Assembly: GCA_026419785.1 (NCBI GenBank)
Contig: JAODTK010002098.1
Coordinates: 62,001-126,000 of the forward strand
DNA: 64,000 bases
Direction: 5' to 3'
DNA from: Sclerodactyla briareus
Lineage: Eukaryota > Echinodermata > Holothuroidea > Dendrochirotida > Sclerodactylidae
Shown: in pieces, positions 46,546 to 58,344 of the stretch
Layout: every line of letters starts with the position of its first letter
Numbering within the stretch: the first letter of the stretch is position 1
Translations under genes and position numbers: made by a program
Notes under the pieces: model-generated
Database searches by the model: none
What the model was told of the DNA's origin: nothing
The model's input: the letters and a program-made list of their open reading frames with translations, nothing else

Positions 46546-49500
46546 TCCCAATAGGGTGGCAGGCCAATCTACACACGCCTACTATCACAAGTCACTCAAA
46601 GGTTCCCATTTTTACATGCTGTAAACATGAGACTTGAGGAAACGACATGCCTCATCTATGGCACTACGAAAAGCCTGCTGGCTTTGTGGGATTCAAATTC
46701 ACAATCTTCGTATGTGGGACACACATGGCCAGAATGATGAAAGAGTTGGGATTCAGAAGGTAGGAGCGCTCGTCTAATTCTCTCAAGCCCCATTATACTT
46801 TGTTCCATCTACAGAATACACAATTGACAACATGTGTTTCACCATTAATACAAGAAGTGAAGACACAGCATGCTCACGACACAGTATTTGGAAGAAGTAT
46901 GTGGCAAGAAGTAGGGAAATAAAGGAAGGGGTTCGAATACAGTGCAGTTTATCATCTCTCTAAAACAGACCATAGAGCGTTTGGGATAGGGGGACATGCA
47001 ATGGGCAGAGACCCGATGTGGGAGAGGTGCGACGAATGTGCGAGCCAGAATATGGTGGCAGTTTCATCATGCTAGCTCTATAAGATCACACTAATATTGC
47101 ATGTTTATACATAATAAAATGGATGTACCAACAACCAATTTAGTGAAGATCTATAATGAACAATCCACATGCACCCCAACAGCATACAGGGACAGAGATG
47201 GCCAGAAAGGTGTTTCAGCAAGTCGACAGTTTGTCAAGAATTCCATAAATGTACCACACATAACTGATCTAGTATATAGCAATTAACCAGTTTTTTTGTG
47301 TGAAGGTATTCATTCTGTTCTAAAAATGATGAATATTTCCTATTGAAAATGCTGTAACAAGAAGTTTTGTGATTGTCATAATCCAGCTGAGGTGTGCCTG
47401 TGAATTGTACATTAGTATGTATCTATTTTGTAGGTCTGAAGGAATAGCCTAGACTAGACATGTATCATATAGTTGCCCCTCAACTGAAATTGTAATTGTT
47501 GCTGAATTGGAATGCCTTGCATAACAGTTGAAAGTATTAGCAAATATACTGACTGTAATCAAATATCATGAGACATGGCTTGACATCAAATCGTGATTTA
47601 TCCATGATGAGATGAGTAAAACTCAGGACGTGAGATAATCGCGATTGAGACGAGATATTATAGTCAGTTTTGCCATTTCACCTGTATATACTATTGCTGG
47701 TTGCCATAGCAATGGCTGTGGTGGTAACAAGTGTGGCGGTTCAGACTATACACTGAATGATATCCTATGGTTATGTGCCAATAGGTGCTGGGTGATCCTC
47801 GAGGTAGAAAATGTCCCCGTGGTCAATGAACATGTGTCTAGTTTTGAACCGCGAACACAGGCTAAAACACGGCAAAGTGGATGAATGGATAAAGAGATTA
47901 ATAATGATGGCATCTACACACCCATATCAGGGAATAATCCCAATAATGTTAATTGAGGCTCATATCTTTAGTCATTTGATCAATAACAATTATGAACATT
48001 ATAGATTTTTTCTTGTGCTTCTGTAGAAAACATAATAAGTTGGCCAAAACACAGAAGATGCACATTTACTAGAGCATGATCTTCTATAAGGATGAATATG
48101 GGATATATACTTTTTTTCCTGTAGGCGGTTGGACCATCAGGGTGACCTGACTTCTTCAGGAAAAACTTTCATTCTCTAATCTTTTGTGAGTCTTCATCTG
48201 GGCCAATTATCAGCCACATATGCCAACAGACTGACTTAGTTTCAAAGAGGGGGTCACATCCCCATTTTAGGTCCCTTCTCATTATGTCTCTTCATGACTT
48301 TTGTGATGGTCAGGGATGGCAAATGTCCTGTGTCACCTCTCAGGGTCTATAATACTTTCTGATGCAATTTTACTGTCCCCTCTTTGAAGAAATTAGAGAT
48401 GGCATCACAAAATCTGTGGAAAACTGTACAGGTGCACACTGCCCAAGATACGGTTCTGATTATTTTACACACAAAAGCCTGCAGCCCATGAACTTTAGTT
48501 TCAGTGTAAAGATCTCATCAGCCTTCATTTCATGACACCCTTTCCAGCCCTTAAGCACCCATACTTAGTAATCTATAATTGATTGGATTTGGATGATTAT
48601 AAGAACTACAGCAGAATTTTTTGGTGTTTGGAACGAGGTCTTCAAGTGTTAGGTCAAGATTCGTAATTCCGTGGAAAGGTCCCTGTGGCGAGAGACCGAT
48701 ACACTTGGAGACTTTGAAAATTGGCAGGACTGATCACCATTTTCCAGAGAAGAGAAAATGATTTGATCCATTGAGTGCTGTCATTACGACTGAAGTATTC
48801 CTCATATATGAGGGATTGAACAATGGCATCCATTTTGAATATCATTGATGCTCATTTCCTCGGATATTGAGAGGCTGAATGGAAGTTTAACAAACATTAC
48901 TTTCAAGTTTGGTCACATACTTCAAGATGAAGCCTGGGATAAATATGCACTTTACTCTGTGAGATGTGGGATGACTATGTATGGAAATTATCTTGGAAGC
49001 ACACCCCAAGGAACAATATGGCACCAATATTAGAATGCTCTTATATGAAGGCGATTTGCAATTTCTCACACAATAGCTTATGTCCTTTCATTGATGATGT
49101 CCGAACCATCGTCTTCCCAGTGGTCAAAGATGATGGTCAATGAACAGTCGGAGTTGGTCAAGAAGAATGTTTTTTTTTTCAGGTGTTTTAAATTAAAACA
49201 AGCTTGCCCAAGTTTACAACTCCTCTTGCTTCATTGTTTTAACAATTTTTACACATAATTGTCCAAGACCCTGTATATTGAATGGTTGACCCTAAAACTC
49301 TGGACACCCCAATTGTCCATGATAACACTGCTCAGTTTCGTAGAAATTCAACCCTGCCTGTAGAAGGCTAGAAGCAGCATTTTGCATAATTCCGCTGTTT
49401 CCACATATTGTATCACTATTCTAATACGAAGCACTGCGTGAATGCCAAAACACTTGGGCAAGTGCATTGATTAGAAAACAATTCCCAGAAGTAAGAAATG

Positions 49501-50114
49501 AGGTGCAAATAGTGACGACTGGGAATGTATACATGTAATACGAACCAGACTACTGACTGGGTTGTTCTCCTGAAAGGAATGGCAGTCGATCAGGAAGAAA
49601 AAAAGAAAGGGTGGTAAAAGCAAATATTTCATGAGAAGAGAATATGAAAGGGGCATTCACCAAAATAGTTATGAACCATGGGTGATTTAGTGAGAATAGA
49701 ACAGGCTCCAGTCAGTGAGAACAGAAGAATTAGGTAAAATTCTGCCCCAACAAGTATGACTATTTTTCACAGCTCACAGATGCCAAAAGGAGCATGGCTC
49801 CCAGCTGGAATTACCCTTTGTTAGCACAGTTTGTAGAGTGTCAACATTCCACCTAAGGGATCAGAGCTTGCAAATTTTGGTTGTGTCATACCAAAAAACT
49901 TTGAATTGTTACTGCTGGACTCTGGCTAAGTGCTCAGCAATTAGCACTACAGTGGAGAATTAGAAAGGATATTTCGAAAATAGAAAACCCAGGAGGGGAA
50001 CAAGTTGGGTTGTCAGAATAAGAAGCATTTAATCATTTCTTACTATGTATCAAATTATAGGTAGCACCTGTCTTTACCACTATGATGTAATATTCCATAT
50101 TCTGTAGGAAGCCA
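46546..50114. other. Intron sequence with scattered repeat remnants
   Basis: Besides the HL-1 remnant at 47690, diverged core-like words occur at 48620-49150 (GGCCGTTC/GTCAATGAAC-type) and near 49200-49350. No gene or element end was recognised. Confidence 0.4.
47690..47905 (+). repeat. HL-1 core and microsatellite remnant
   Basis: GGTCAATGAACATGTGTCTA, TTTTGAACCGCGAACAC and GTGGATGAATGGATAAAG resemble the end of an HL-1 core unit and its simple-sequence stretch. The terminal hairpin is absent. Confidence 0.4.
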
Positions 50115-50465
50115 TGTGCCCCCCCCCCCCTTTCCCTGAGGAAGAAAACCCATGGATAAGTTTGAACTTCCCTACATGTTCAACCAAAATACCAAGTTTC
50201 CATTCTTCTCACCAAAATGACCCCTATCCACATTTAAAAATATATAACACTTGTATACTATCATATGGGGGACACACCACTGTGTTTGGACCTGGATCTG
50301 GCTAGGCATGCCTGATTGTGCGGTGAAATTACACACAAAATACCAGTTTCCACTTTTCCCTCCCCAGGTTTTCCCCAAACTCAAACTAAAAAAAAGTGAA
50401 GCCAAAAGGGTTGAGTGGTTCCTGAACACCACCATTGGATGAGTTGACGTTCGCAATTTTTCCTA
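50115..50465 (+). repeat. HL-2 core fragment and 5' signature
   Basis: CATGTTCAACCAAAATACCA, AAAATGACCCCTATCCACAT and ATCATATGGGGGACACACCA are HL-2 core words. At 50398 AAGCCAAAAGGGTTGAGTGG resembles the HL-2 5' signature. A run of ten C lies at 50118-50127. Confidence 0.55.
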
Positions 50466-50629
50466 ACATTGAGTCGCGACCTCAAATAGCATCAATATGC
50501 CCAGTCAGCTTCATGAGAGAAGGTGGAAAATATTCCTAAATCAATCACCACATTCTCAAAAACTTTGGAAAATAAATAGCATCCCACACAATTATTGCGA
50601 GGAATAGCCAAGAGAAAATATAAAGTACA

Positions 50630-51000
50630 ATGGGTGGAAATTTCATAAAAGGTCCTCGGGCCCAAGTGGGACCTTGATAAAAAAAATGCCTGAAACCTCA
50701 AAGGAAAATCTGTTGGACCATAATATGCTGAACACGGTCTGTGCACCAAAATTGTAGGCGCAGAAGAGAGAAGTAGCATTTGCAGTTTCCACTGATTGCC
50801 CCAAAAATTGTGCCTCTTTAATGTTGTCTGACCTTGACCTTAGGTGGTCAACGAAGATCATCAGTCAACAGAAATTGTGACCGAGTATTGTCGAGATTCA
50901 TCGAAAGCATGAAATTTTGTGGCCCCAAAACTTCTACACATGGATAGATAGAATGATAAATAGATAGAATGACATGGGCATCACAATAGCTCAAACCAGA
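50630..51000 (+). repeat. HL-1 3' fragment, hairpin truncated
   Basis: The segment holds the GGGCCC-type core (GTCCTCGGGCCCAAGTGGGA), the TGACCTTGACCTTAGGTGG core, and a GATAGATAGAATGA stretch. It stops in the first arm of the terminal hairpin (CAATAGCTCAAACCAGA). The second arm is missing, so the copy broke at the hairpin. Confidence 0.7.
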
Positions 51001-52811
51001 CATGGGACCAGATCCACCTGTAGGCGGCTCTTGACACCGAGCCTTGCGTCTCTTGGACATACAAAGGGCATTTCAACAGAATTTGTGTTTATCGGAAGGG
51101 ACCGTGAGGGGTAGTGCATACCAGGTTCGTTCCCGTCAGTTTGCCACAAACAATGTAGTCTGTTGAGTTGAACATTCCCTTCATTCAATGTTTCTTAGGT
51201 TGTGTTATAGAAAAGAGGATGCCACCTTTCATTGTTTAGGTAAACAAACTATGTCGCATTCAATGTTTTTTCTTGATCATTGGAATCTGCTTCCAAATTG
51301 AACAGAATGAAATAATAGCAATAAAGAAAACACAATGATCGTAAACAACTCGAAATAAGGCACACAGACACTAAGTGCAGATTAATATTGAACATTTTCA
51401 ATATGACTGTGACAACGGAAAGATTATTAAACGGAATATAAATACCCACGTTCAGCGAATCAAACACTTCCATTCCACACACAGGGATACACAGACATGT
51501 TTGTAGCACCGTACGTTAATGTAATGCAATCTCACAAACGATCGTGATTAACAAAATCCATGCAGTATTTATTTGGCGTGAAATCTTAATCCTTATTCAC
51601 TGCTGTAAACCAATAGTAAACAAGGGAAGATTTCAGGGTTCAATTTGCGGGCTATCTTTCTCCCTCAAAAATGTGGCTTCTGTGTTATTTTTAAACAGGT
51701 TCGATAGCATGTTAAATTGCACTCCCCCCTGGATGTCACACGCTGGCCTATGACACGAACGATCGCTTTGTCTGTGTTACTGGGATCATGGTTGCACAAT
51801 GTAGCATTGACACCAAACTTGTGCAAAACAATATCTGAGGTGTTCTTATTCCAGGAAATATTAGGACGGGGAAAATATTTTTTCACCCGACGCTGAATGT
51901 CACGTTGACGGGCAACATTGCACAGAAAATATTATTGGCTAGGCGATTTGTAGCCTGAGTGACGGGTGAAACTTATTGTTGCTCCCAAGGGGAGAGCCAC
52001 AGGGATGCTTAGCTCCTAACACATGCAGTCTCTGGCAACAACACACCATTATGCCTAGTATTTGGCATGTTAAGGGACTTCATTCCACGGAGTTGTAGTG
52101 GGGGACTTCTCTTGCACTGAATAGAAAACCCCAACAATAGGTTGAACATCGCTCCAATACCAGCAGGTAAACGACGGACCATGATAGTTACACAATACGG
52201 GTAGGCACGGCGAGCAGAGGCCATTCGACGAAAACTCCCTCGCCAGATCTGCTAACAATAAGACATTCATAGCAGGCACCGAGTCCCGTGCTGTCCGCCT
52301 GCGGATCTTCATAAAATATTTAATTATAACATCCCTTAGAGTGACACCTTAAATGACTGTTGACATCAACTTCCCTGAAATGCCTATATGTGCAATTGTT
52401 CATTATAATACTGACCAAACTTTGATGACTATTCCAATTCAAACTGTAGAGGCAACTTGGCCATTCAAATGAATCAACCAAAAAATGGACTCTAGATGAC
52501 AGTCGACCTCACCTTCCGAGCACCTTCATGTATCATCAGTCAATACTGGCCTAGCACCGACCTACCATGTATTGTTCAGGGAGTAGAAGTTGCTTGACTG
52601 TTTGAACAAGGCAAAATTGAACTACGACGAAAAGACCCCAATTTCTGAAACACCTTTTGGATATACAACATTGGTTGTTAGAGACAAATTGAAGTCTGTA
52701 GGAGAAGCATTTTGACCACAAAAATACCAATTTTATCCAGGCATAGTTGTTTACATATTCGCAGTGGTTTCTAATTTGAATCGTCCAAAGTATCATCAAG
52801 TGAATTCAGAA
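51001..52811. other. Intron sequence, no gene recognised
   Basis: Minus-strand frames at 51665-51886 and 52009-52312 look more protein-like than average but match no family. The shared module at 51482 is included. Confidence 0.4.
51482..51612 (+). repeat. Dispersed module shared with 0.9 and 38.6 kb
   Basis: CACAAACGATCGTGATTAAC, AAAATCCATGCAGTATTTAT and TTGGCGTGAAATCTTAATCC give the third copy of the module. Confidence 0.6.
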
Positions 52812-55800
52812 CCATGGAAAGCCAAAGGCTTAGTGATTCCTTGATCTTCCTGACAACCAATAGCCAGACACACAAGGACACGTGGGACATTGTACCAGCT
52901 GTATTGACTCTGACATGACCCAAAACAATAGGTTCATGTACTCATCATGGGGGACACACATACAAGTATGAACGTCATCCATCCAGGTGGGGTCGAGTTA
53001 TCGTGTTTACAGCAAAAATTGGCCAAATTATTGACTTTTCACAAATTTCTTCATTTTTGACCAAAATTCCCCCCCCGACCTATACCAAAAACAATAGGGT
53101 TCAATGTACTCTCCATAAAGAAAGCTACACACCAAAAGTGAACCCGATCAGACCAACCCATCTGAACTTTCGTGTCTCACAGGTTTCAGGACGTTGACCT
53201 ATGGTGACCTCAGACGTTCTCTGACCTGACCCCAAAAAAATAGGGTTAGTGATTCATCATGAGGGAACACACATACCAAGTATGGACTTCATCACAATCC
53301 AAATGGGGTCGATGTTATCGTGTCACAAGCCAAAAGTGGCCCCCAAATATTGACTCTTCACAAATTTTCTATTTTTGCCCCAAAGTTCACCCTGCCTGAA
53401 CCTATACGAAAACAATTGGGTTCTGTATACTCCCATAAGAAAGCTACACACAAAATTTGAACCTGATCAGACCAACCATTCTGGACTTATCGTGTTCACA
53501 AGGTTTTCAGACTTTGACCTCTGGTGACCTCAGATGACCTCTGACCTGACCCCAAAACAATAGGGTTCATGTACTCATCATGGGGAACACACATACCAAG
53601 TATGGACTTCATCCATCCAAGTGGGGTCGAGTTATCGTGTTCACAAGCCAAAATTGGCCAAATTATTGACTTTTCACAAATTTTTCTATTTTTGACCAAA
53701 ATTCCCCCCGACCTATACCAAAAACAATAGGGTTCCTGTACTCCCCATAAGAAAGCTACACACAAAATTTGAACCTGATCAGACCAACCATTCTGGACTT
53801 ATAGTGTTCACAAGGTTTTCAGACTTTGACCTCTGGTGACCTCAGATGACCTCTGACTTTCCCCTCAAAACAATAGGGTTCATGTACTCATCATGGGGAA
53901 CACACATACCAAGTATGGGCTTCATCCATCCAAGTGGGGTCGAGTTATCGTGTTCACAAGCCAAAATTGGCCAAATTATTGACTTTTCACAAATTTTTCT
54001 ATTTTTGACCAAAATTCCCCCCGACCTATACCAAAAACAATAGGGTTCCTGTACTCCCCATAAGAAAGCTACACACCAAATTTGAACCCGATCAGACCAA
54101 CCATTCTGGACTTATCGTGTTCACAAGGTTTTCAGACTTTGACCTCTGGTGACCTCAGATGACCTCTGACCGGACCCAAAACAATAGGGTTCATGTACTC
54201 ATCATGGGGAACACACATACCAAGTATGAAGTCATCCATCCAAGTGGGGTCGAGTTATCGTGTTCACAAGCCAAAATTGGCCAAATTATTGACTTTTCAC
54301 AAATTTTTCTATTTTTGACCAAAATTCCCCCCGACCTATACCAAAAACAATAGGGTTCCTGTACTCCCCATAAGAAAGCTACACACAAAATTTGAACCTG
54401 ATCAGACCAACCATTCTGGACTTATCGTGTTCACAAGGTTTTCAGACTTTGACCTCTGGTGACCTCAGATGACCTCTGACTTACCTCAAAACAATAGGGT
54501 TCATGTACTCATCATGGGGAACACACATACCAAGTATGGGCTTCATCCATCCAAGTGGGGTCGAGTTATCGTGTTCACAAGCCAAAATTGGCCAAATTAT
54601 TGACTTTTCACAAATTTTTCTATTTTTGACCAAAATTCCCCCCGACCTATACCAAAAACAATAGGGTTCCTGTACTCCCCATAAGAAAGCTACACACCAA
54701 ATTTGAACCCGATCAGACCAACCATTCTGGACTTATCGTGTTCACAAGGTTTTCAGACTTTGACCTCTGGTGACCTCAGATGACCTCTGACCTGACCCCA
54801 AAAAACAATAGGGTTCATGTACTCATCATGGGGAACACACATACCAAGTATGGGCTTCATCCATCCAAGTGGGGTCGAGTTATCGTGTTCACAAGCCAAA
54901 ATTGGCCAAATTATTGACTTTTCACAAATTTTTCTATTTTTGACCAAAATTCCCCCCGACCTATACCAAAAACAATAGGGTTCCTGTACTCCCCATAAGA
55001 AAGCTACACACCAAATTTGAACCCGATCAGACCAACCATTCTGGACTTATCGTGTTCACAAGGTTTTCAGACTTTGACCTCTGGTGACCTCAGATGACCT
55101 CTGACCTGACCCCAAAACAATAGGGTTCATGTACTCATCATGGGGAACACACATACCAAGTATGAGCTTCATCCATCCAGGTGGGGTCGAGTTATCGTGT
55201 TCACAAGCCAAAATGGCCAAATTATTGACTTTTCACAAATTTTCTATTTTGACCAAAATTCACCTGACCTATACCAAAAACAATAGGGTTCCTGTACTCC
55301 CCATAAGAAAGCTACACACCAAATTTGAACCCGATCAGACCAACCATTCTGGACTTATCGTGTTCACGAGGTTTTCAGACTTTGACCTCTGGTGACCTCT
55401 GACCTGACTCCAAAACAATAGGGTTCATGTACTCATCATGGGGAACACACATACCAAGTATGAGCTTCATCCATCCAAGTGGGGTTGAGTTATCGTGTTC
55501 ACAAGCCAAAATTGGCCAAATTATTGACTTTTCACAAATTTTCTATTTTTGACCAAAATTCAACCCCCGGACCTATACCAAAAACAATAGGGTTCCTGTA
55601 CTCCCCATAAGAAAGCTACACACCAAATTTGAACCCGATCAGACCAACCATTCTGGACTTATCGTGTTCACGAGGTTTTCAGACTTTGACCTCTGGTGAC
55701 CTCAGATGACCTCTGACCTGACCCCAAAACAATAGGGTTCATGTACTCATCATGGGGAACACACATACCAAGTATGAGCTTCATCCATCCAGGTGGGGTC

Positions 55801-55905
55801 GAGTTATCGTGTTCACCCGCCAGGTCACACACATACAACACACACCACACTAACAGGACTGGCATGACGGCATAAGATTCCTCCGACTCGTCGGGAATCA
55901 AAAAT
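52812..55905 (+). mobile_element. HL-2 element with expanded core array (Helentron/HINE-like)
   Basis: This is the most complete copy of repeat family HL-2. The 5' end is AAGCCAAAGGCTTAGTGATT, containing a small inverted pair AAGCC/GGCTT. It is followed by about nine head-to-tail core units, then a CA-rich stretch (about 55818-55855), then a terminal hairpin whose arms are GATTCC and GGAATC (55875-55899), ending in AAAAA. The order 5' signature, tandem core, microsatellite, 3' hairpin is the known layout of non-autonomous Helentron-type elements (HINE/DINE-like). It encodes no protein. It sits in the PTP intron between exons 3 and 4, with its 3' end about 85 bp from exon 3. Assignment to Helentrons is by architecture only. 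Confidence 0.7.
52905..55816 (+). repeat. HL-2 satellite-like core array, ~312-bp unit, about 9 copies
   Basis: The marker GTACTCATCATGGGGAAC recurs at 52938, about 53249, 53571, 53884, 54195, 54505, 54819, 55131, 55429 and 55743, giving periods of 310-314 bp except one 298-bp unit (it lacks one TGACCT segment) and one longer interval near the start. Units from about 53570 to 55430 are almost identical; the first two and the last are more diverged, the usual pattern when unequal exchange homogenises the middle. Open frames of about 65 residues that recur every 312 bp are by-products. Diverged single units of the same core occur at many other places in the window. Confidence 0.93.
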
Positions 55906-55989
55906 TAACTCCGTGTCTATTTTACCAATCCATAATGGAAACCTAAGCAATCCTAAACAGGTAACATCAATTTATCCACAGGGACTTAC

Positions 55990-56124
55990 CTCCTTGGTTG
56001 TAATTGAGATGGAATGTTCGTAGGATGTATGTGGCAGAACTTCTCCTTGCAGTCCAAGGATACTTCAATGTCCCGGAACCTCTCTGCCATACCCTTGGGT
56101 GGCCAGTAACGCTCACATTTTTAT
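55990..56124 (-). CDS. PTP domain exon 3 (KCERYWP / RTFHLNYNQ)
   Basis: The minus strand reads KCERYWPPKGMAERFRDIEV, then SLDCKEKF, and after a one-base shift TYILRTFHLNYNQ, followed by a consensus GTAAGT donor. KCxxYWP, (G)DIEV and the xYxIRTFxL strand are the standard central blocks of a classical PTP domain, immediately following the exon-2 blocks. The 5' border is not clean: a pyrimidine run (ttttttcc) precedes IKC, but the expected AG is missing and one extra A lies in the run before TGT. One extra base near TTCTGCC and perhaps one near the donor disturb the frame. The exon sits just outside the 3' hairpin of the large HL-2 element, about 85 bp away. Confidence 0.85.
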
Positions 56125-56502
56125 GGAAAAAATTATCGAATATTTGGTTATTAGTTTGGTACCACACACTATATCGTGGTAATATATATGGGCCAACACT
56201 GGAGCATTGACTTGTCCTCTACTGAATTCGCTGATTAGCATTATAGTGATGATATGTCATACGCCATTGTCAAGAGGTGTATGCAAGATTTTCCAATGGG
56301 GCCAGGGGTGGGGGTTGTAGGTGCATGATAGGTTGGCACATCGGGTGCCAGAACTTCTGATAAACCTCAGATCATTGTAAATTACCAGGCTGCATTTCCT
56401 GGGCACACAACACTGAACAGCCCTCTTTCAACCTTAGGAGCAGTTCCTGTGAACATTGCTTTTATAGTGACTCACACTCTTGACTCATATGACCCAATCA
56501 GA

Positions 56503-56725
56503 AAAAGCCAAAAGGCTTATTGATTCCTTGACTGATTCTGACTTGATCAAGCTGAGCGTTGTCAACTTCACATGCTTACAGAATTTACAACAGGGATCAT
56601 GTAGTACTCATAATGGGGAACTCACAAACCAAGTATGAACAACATCCATGTAGATGAGATTTTGTTGACAAGCTGAAGTTAGTCAAAATATCATTTTCCA
56701 CAATATTCCTTTGCCTTCAAACTTT
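56503..56725 (+). repeat. HL-2 5'-end fragment
   Basis: AAAAGCCAAAAGGCTTATTG and GATTCCTTGACTGATTC give the HL-2 5' signature. ACTCATAATGGGGAACTCAC and CCAAGTATGAACAACATCC give one core unit. It lies in the intron between PTP exons 2 and 3. Confidence 0.7.
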
Positions 56726-57563
56726 GGTGAAAAGCAATGACATTTACCCATGTACATGTCTAATTCATTATTTATTATTTTTCTAAAGAACATTAACATT
56801 ATATTACAGTGATTTGCTACCAGAACACAGTTTATATATAAGTACTACTATGTACCAGTTGTGCGAAATATCAACGTGAGGAACTATGATGTTGTGCATA
56901 ATGTAGTGACAGTGTTTCCCATGCCCTGCTGTATAAAATTCAATTGCAAACATTGTACATCATTTGCTATGATCGATAATTTTCAGATGGAACACGGTGT
57001 ATTCAATATAAACACAGCACATTAAAATACCACTGCATGCGGTGGTGTGATATGCACTTCCAGTGAGCCATTGAGCTCCGTGCTATACAGGCAACGTACG
57101 GGAGACTTGCCTGATCAGGACCACATGCTCCGCTAATGCAGCTGTACATACATGAAAGCTGTATTGTGTTGTTTGGCGCGCAGGCTACGTTCATAATCAT
57201 ATTGATTCAAAGCATAACCTTGACCATTTTGGTAGTTTTGTTTTGTGGAATAAGCGGAGGTTGACTTTTAACAATCTTTCAAAATATTGTTGACTTGAAC
57301 AAATTTTTCCTATGATATTTTTCTTTTTCGGCGGTTAGATTTGCAACTGATCTTGCGCGTCCAGGATTATTTTGGACCCTATACTTGATATCTGAAGGTG
57401 GAAGTAAAAGGTTCTATGATGGTCGAAGAACGCAACCCATGGGGTCAATGTTTAGGCCCTCCTCCTTGATGGAGTTAATTTTACCAGAACATCACATAGG
57501 CAACTACTTTAATTCTGTTTGCATGCCAACCAAAAAGAACATATGGTGATTATCAAGTAGAGT
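56725..57563. other. Intron between PTP exons 2 and 3
   Basis: AT-rich sequence without exon or repeat signals other than the HL-2 fragment just upstream. Confidence 0.5.
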
Positions 57564-57680
57564 GCAGTGTAATGGGCTCCATGTATTGAATGTGTGTGCA
57601 GTGTAATGGGCTCCATGTATTGAATGTGTGTGCAGTGTAATGGGCTCCATGTATTGAATGTGTGTGCAGTGCATTGATAC
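57564..57680 (+). repeat. 34-bp minisatellite beside PTP exon 2 donor
   Basis: GCAGTGTAATGGGCTCCATG TATTGAATGTGTGT repeats at 57564, 57598 and 57632 with exact 34-bp steps; a partial fourth unit starts at 57666. The three full units are identical. On the minus strand the array begins about 15 nt inside the intron after the GTGAGT donor of PTP exon 2. Confidence 0.95.
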
Positions 57681-57684
57681 TCAC

Positions 57685-57780
57685 CTTCCCCTCTCTTCCA
57701 GTTTTGTGATCATAACAATCACATGACACTTCGCTCCCACACCATTCGCCAGAAATCCTCTATGGTGTTCTTTAGAGGAC
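57685..57780 (-). CDS. PTP domain exon 2 (DFWRMVWE / IVMITKLEE)
   Basis: The exon is bounded on the minus strand by a strong acceptor (ttcccctctcctcattcag) and a GTGAGT donor. It reads GPLKNTIEDFWRMVWERSVM and, after a one-base shift, VIVMITKLEERG. These are the conserved DFWxMVW and IVMxTxxxE blocks of classical PTP domains, which form structural core strands and the helix after the YIATQGP segment. As written, the frame meets TGA right after SVM. One missing G in ATGTGATTG would restore it, and one more base at the 3' end would make the exon phase-0 with the next one. A perfect 34-bp minisatellite lies in the intron only a few bases past the donor. The identification is very secure; whether the exon is functional is not. 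Confidence 0.92.
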
Positions 57781-58344
57781 CTGAATGAGGAGAGGGGAAG
57801 AGAAACTTGACTGTTATTATAGAGCATTCTGCAAGCCACTCGCGGCATATATAGATACTGCTGTTGTAATCAAAGTGGGGAGCAGTAGTGTGATAACTCA
57901 AAGATTAACAACACAAGCATGCAATTAGTATTGCCATCCTCCTTCTGGAAAGACAAATAATGTTGTTATTAGACATCACTGGATCACTTTCATAGAGATT
58001 TAAAAGGCTAGTTGAAACCTGAATATTACACCACCAAGCAGCAGCCCCGAATGGACAGAATGGAATAAACCCTGAAAAGCCAATAACTTCCCACAATCAA
58101 ACAACAATGCCATCAACAGATAGAGGGAATTTGGCTAATCTCAGGCTAATTAATCTAATACCACACTACCCCTAGTGATTTACTATGAGGCAGTCATTAT
58201 TCAGGTAGCAAGGACATAATTTGGCAGCACTATCATTCAATGCCTTACCATTATAGCACGCTATACGGATAGTTGGTTTGCTATGAGGCAGTAATAAGGT
58301 AGCAAAGATTCAATCTGAGATCTTTTCTGGCTTCAATCCCACAC
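57781..58344. other. Intron between PTP exons 1 and 2, proximal part
   Basis: Contains the acceptor tract of exon 2 on the minus strand. CTATGAGGCAGT recurs at 58182 and 58281, a short direct repeat. Nothing else was seen. Confidence 0.5.

Noticed and set aside
46915..46940. GGTTCGAATAC as a tRNA B-box
   Set aside because: There is no A-box at the right distance and no cloverleaf could be formed.
52009..52312. Overlapping minus-strand frames with Arg-rich start (KIRRRTARDSVPAM)
   Set aside because: They look somewhat protein-like, but no domain or splice structure could be identified.
53496..54947. Recurrent ~65-89 residue minus-strand frames (CEKSIIWPILACEHDNSTP)
   Set aside because: They repeat every 312 bp because they lie in the HL-2 satellite unit; diverged copies elsewhere do not keep the frame.
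52905..55816. CRISPR-like array
   Set aside because: The whole 312-bp unit repeats without short unique spacers, and the DNA is animal; it is a tandem satellite.
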